Below are positions 62,762 to 64,000 of a DNA stretch of 64,000 nt, piece after piece. A program made the translations under genes and the position numbers. Source of the DNA: Mariprofundus sp. (GTDB taxonomy: Bacteria; Pseudomonadota; Zetaproteobacteria; Mariprofundales; Mariprofundaceae); NCBI GenBank assembly GCA_021772775.1, contig JAJFLH010000004.1, forward strand, positions 1-64,000, in the 5' to 3' direction. Within the stretch, counting starts at the first letter, position 1. Every line of letters starts with the position of its first letter. The notes beneath the pieces are model-generated. The model saw only the letters and a program-made list of their open reading frames with translations, had not been told where the DNA came from and ran no database searches.

Positions 62762-64000
62762 GTGGGCGTAAAAAAGAGCAATCTGGTATCCATTAAAAGC
62801 AGGGTAATAGTTATTGTGTCTGCTCTGGTTGCGATTATTTCTGTGCTTGCAGGTGGTATCATCTACCAAAAATGGAATGAACTCTCGGCTAACAGGAAAT
62901 CTCAAGATGCCTTTGAAATCATTCGCGAGATGCATAATCTGGTCTACGAGCTGCAGAAGGAGCGTGGTCTTAGTGCTGGGCGTCTTGGTAGCAAGGGGAA
63001 AAAACTACAATCAGAGGTGGCGGCTCAACGTCAGCATACTGATCTGCAAGTGAAAACAGTTGCCGGTCTATTTATTCAGTTTAGGCAAAAATGGGAGAAC
63101 AGATCACTGTTAATAAATTTGCAAAAGGTCGATGGTGGGATTAAAGGAATAGCACTGTTACGGCATCGTGTTGATGACAACGATTCTGCTTTTCATCTGT
63201 TTGATAGCTATTCAGCTCTGATGTCTCTGCTTATCAATAATGGTAGGGAAATAGGTGCAGCAACAATAGCTGCCGAATTAATCAACGAATTTAATTCATA
63301 TCTCCATCTTATATGGTTATTGGAACGCTCTGGACAGGAGCGTGGGGCAGTCAACGGCATTCTTGGGCAAGGCTCATTTAATGTTCCAGTTCTACTCAAG
63401 GTAAATGGTTATATTTCCCAGCAGGAAAAACTGCTGAATGATTTTAATAATTCCGCACAAACGGCACATATCACCATGCTCAATGAGAGTTTAAATAATC
63501 CGATTTCAATGCATGTACTGTATTTGCGTCGTGTGGTTATTCAGCAGGCAGAGTTGAATGATCTGCTAAATAAACTGCACTCCTTTATCGGTTACGGAGG
63601 CCTGATTCACTCCTTTAAGAATTATGTCATCAGAGGGGATGCGCTTTATGAGCAGAGGTTCCATATCATGCTGGAACAATTCAAACAGCTTGCACATGAA
63701 ATAGAGCGGTTGTCCGGATTAGGAGAAGAGTCACATGCCAGTCTGTTAATGATTGAGGAGACTATGGAGCGCTATCACGGTTATATTGATACGGTCCAGG
63801 AGATGCGCAGCCAAGGGAAGGGGGTTGTCGATATTGACAGAGTTGTGAAGGTGGATGATGGACCTGCATTTGCAGCTATCGAATTTCTACGGCAAAACAT
63901 CACCCAAATTAATCAGGATGATTGGTGGCAGAGTGCGACCAAGCGTATGGATAAGGTTAACGAAGTCGTTGCGGTGGTAGAGCAAAATTTGAGTGCAGAC
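62762..64000 (+). CDS. NIT-domain sensor protein, N-terminal part (cut by window edge)
   Basis: An open frame from GTG 62762 (behind GGAGG at 62750-62754) runs without a stop to the window end (413 codons). An N-terminal helix (about 8-30) is followed by a NIT-type nitrate/nitrite-sensing region: 'MHNLVYELQKERGLSAGRL' near residue 58, 'FDSYSALMSLLINNGREIGAATIAAELINEFNSYLHLIWLLERSGQERGAV' and 'IGYGGLIHSFKNYVIRG'. The latter IHxFKNYxxRG pattern recurs in sensory MCP, kinase and cyclase proteins. The output domain is beyond the edge, so its type cannot be told. Start is supported by the ribosome site. Confidence 0.82.
   Translation, partial: MGVKKSNLVSIKSRVIVIVSALVAIISVLAGGIIYQKWNELSANRKSQDAFEIIREMHNLVYELQKERGLSAGRLGSKGKKLQSEVAAQRQHTDLQVKTVAGLFIQFRQKWENRSLLINLQKVDGGIKGIALLRHRVDDNDSAFHLFDSYSALMSLLINNGREIGAATIAAELINEFNSYLHLIWLLERSGQERGAVNGILGQGSFNVPVLLKVNGYISQQEKLLNDFNNSAQTAHITMLNESLNNPISMHVLYLRRVVIQQAELNDLLNKLHSFIGYGGLIHSFKNYVIRGDALYEQRFHIMLEQFKQLAHEIERLSGLGEESHASLLMIEETMERYHGYIDTVQEMRSQGKGVVDIDRVVKVDDGPAFAAIEFLRQNITQINQDDWWQSATKRMDKVNEVVAVVEQNLSAD

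Overview
The window looks like a chromosomal segment of a marine, microaerophilic, autotrophic Zetaproteobacterium of the Mariprofundus type. That placement is an inference from gene content: PEP synthase and beta-carbonic anhydrase, ubiquinone-type hydroxylases, a RegB/RegA redox regulatory pair, very many c-di-GMP proteins, and above all a six-gene exopolysaccharide locus that matches what I recall of the proposed 'sfz' (stalk formation in Zetaproteobacteria) cluster. Base composition is moderate, with no obvious phage, IS element or CRISPR array.

Layout. 1-120: 3' end of a 5S rRNA and its terminator, followed by a decayed 5S-like copy. 337-2358 (-): membrane diguanylate cyclase. 2802-8941 (+): PEP synthase, a DUF6172-type protein, ThiC, a CBS-pair protein and TsaE. 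8938-11223 (-): beta-carbonic anhydrase, PilU and a YbeD-like protein. 11450-15118 (+): cell-envelope operon (AMIN amidase, MsbA, DUF374 acyltransferase). 15135-18331 (-): PP2C phosphatase and CHASE2 Ser/Thr kinase pair. 18599-18674: tRNA-Asn with promoter and terminator. 18781-19608: unknown lipoprotein.

19872-33039 (+) is the centrepiece. Six tightly packed genes, most start/stop-coupled, encode a BcsB-like periplasmic subunit with an SH3 domain, a GT2 polymerase carrying N-terminal MshEN (c-di-GMP-binding) repeats, a polytopic membrane protein, a GH113-like lipoprotein glycosidase, a small outer-membrane barrel and a 1725-residue secreted protein with seven SH3-like domains and a CotH-kinase-like domain. 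Together they look like a c-di-GMP-gated machine that makes, trims, exports and perhaps modifies an extracellular glycan. An ATP/ADP-translocase-like transporter and ManC (GDP-mannose synthesis) follow.

36267-36353 (-): tRNA-Leu(CAA). 36552-40516 (+): two UbiH-family hydroxylases, a TauE/SafE permease, a SemiSWEET and PpiC. 40653-42462 (-): regA and regB. These are divergent from a TonB-dependent receptor and a TonB-like protein (42912-46009), and the intergenic region holds two near-identical RegA/RegR-box-like sites in opposite orientation plus a strong terminator. 45994-49554 (-): an NMT1-PAS-GGDEF-EAL sensor. 49903-57987 (+): MutL, a Kef-type antiporter, MiaA, HflX, Ppk1 and a small unknown, with a palindromic repeat element between miaA and hflX. 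58090-64000 (+): an ABC_sub_bind periplasmic protein, a CHASE hybrid histidine kinase and an edge-truncated NIT-domain sensor.

Common threads are c-di-GMP signalling, redox and small-molecule sensing, and extracellular polysaccharide production. Family assignments come from reading motifs in the translations. No database search was run.
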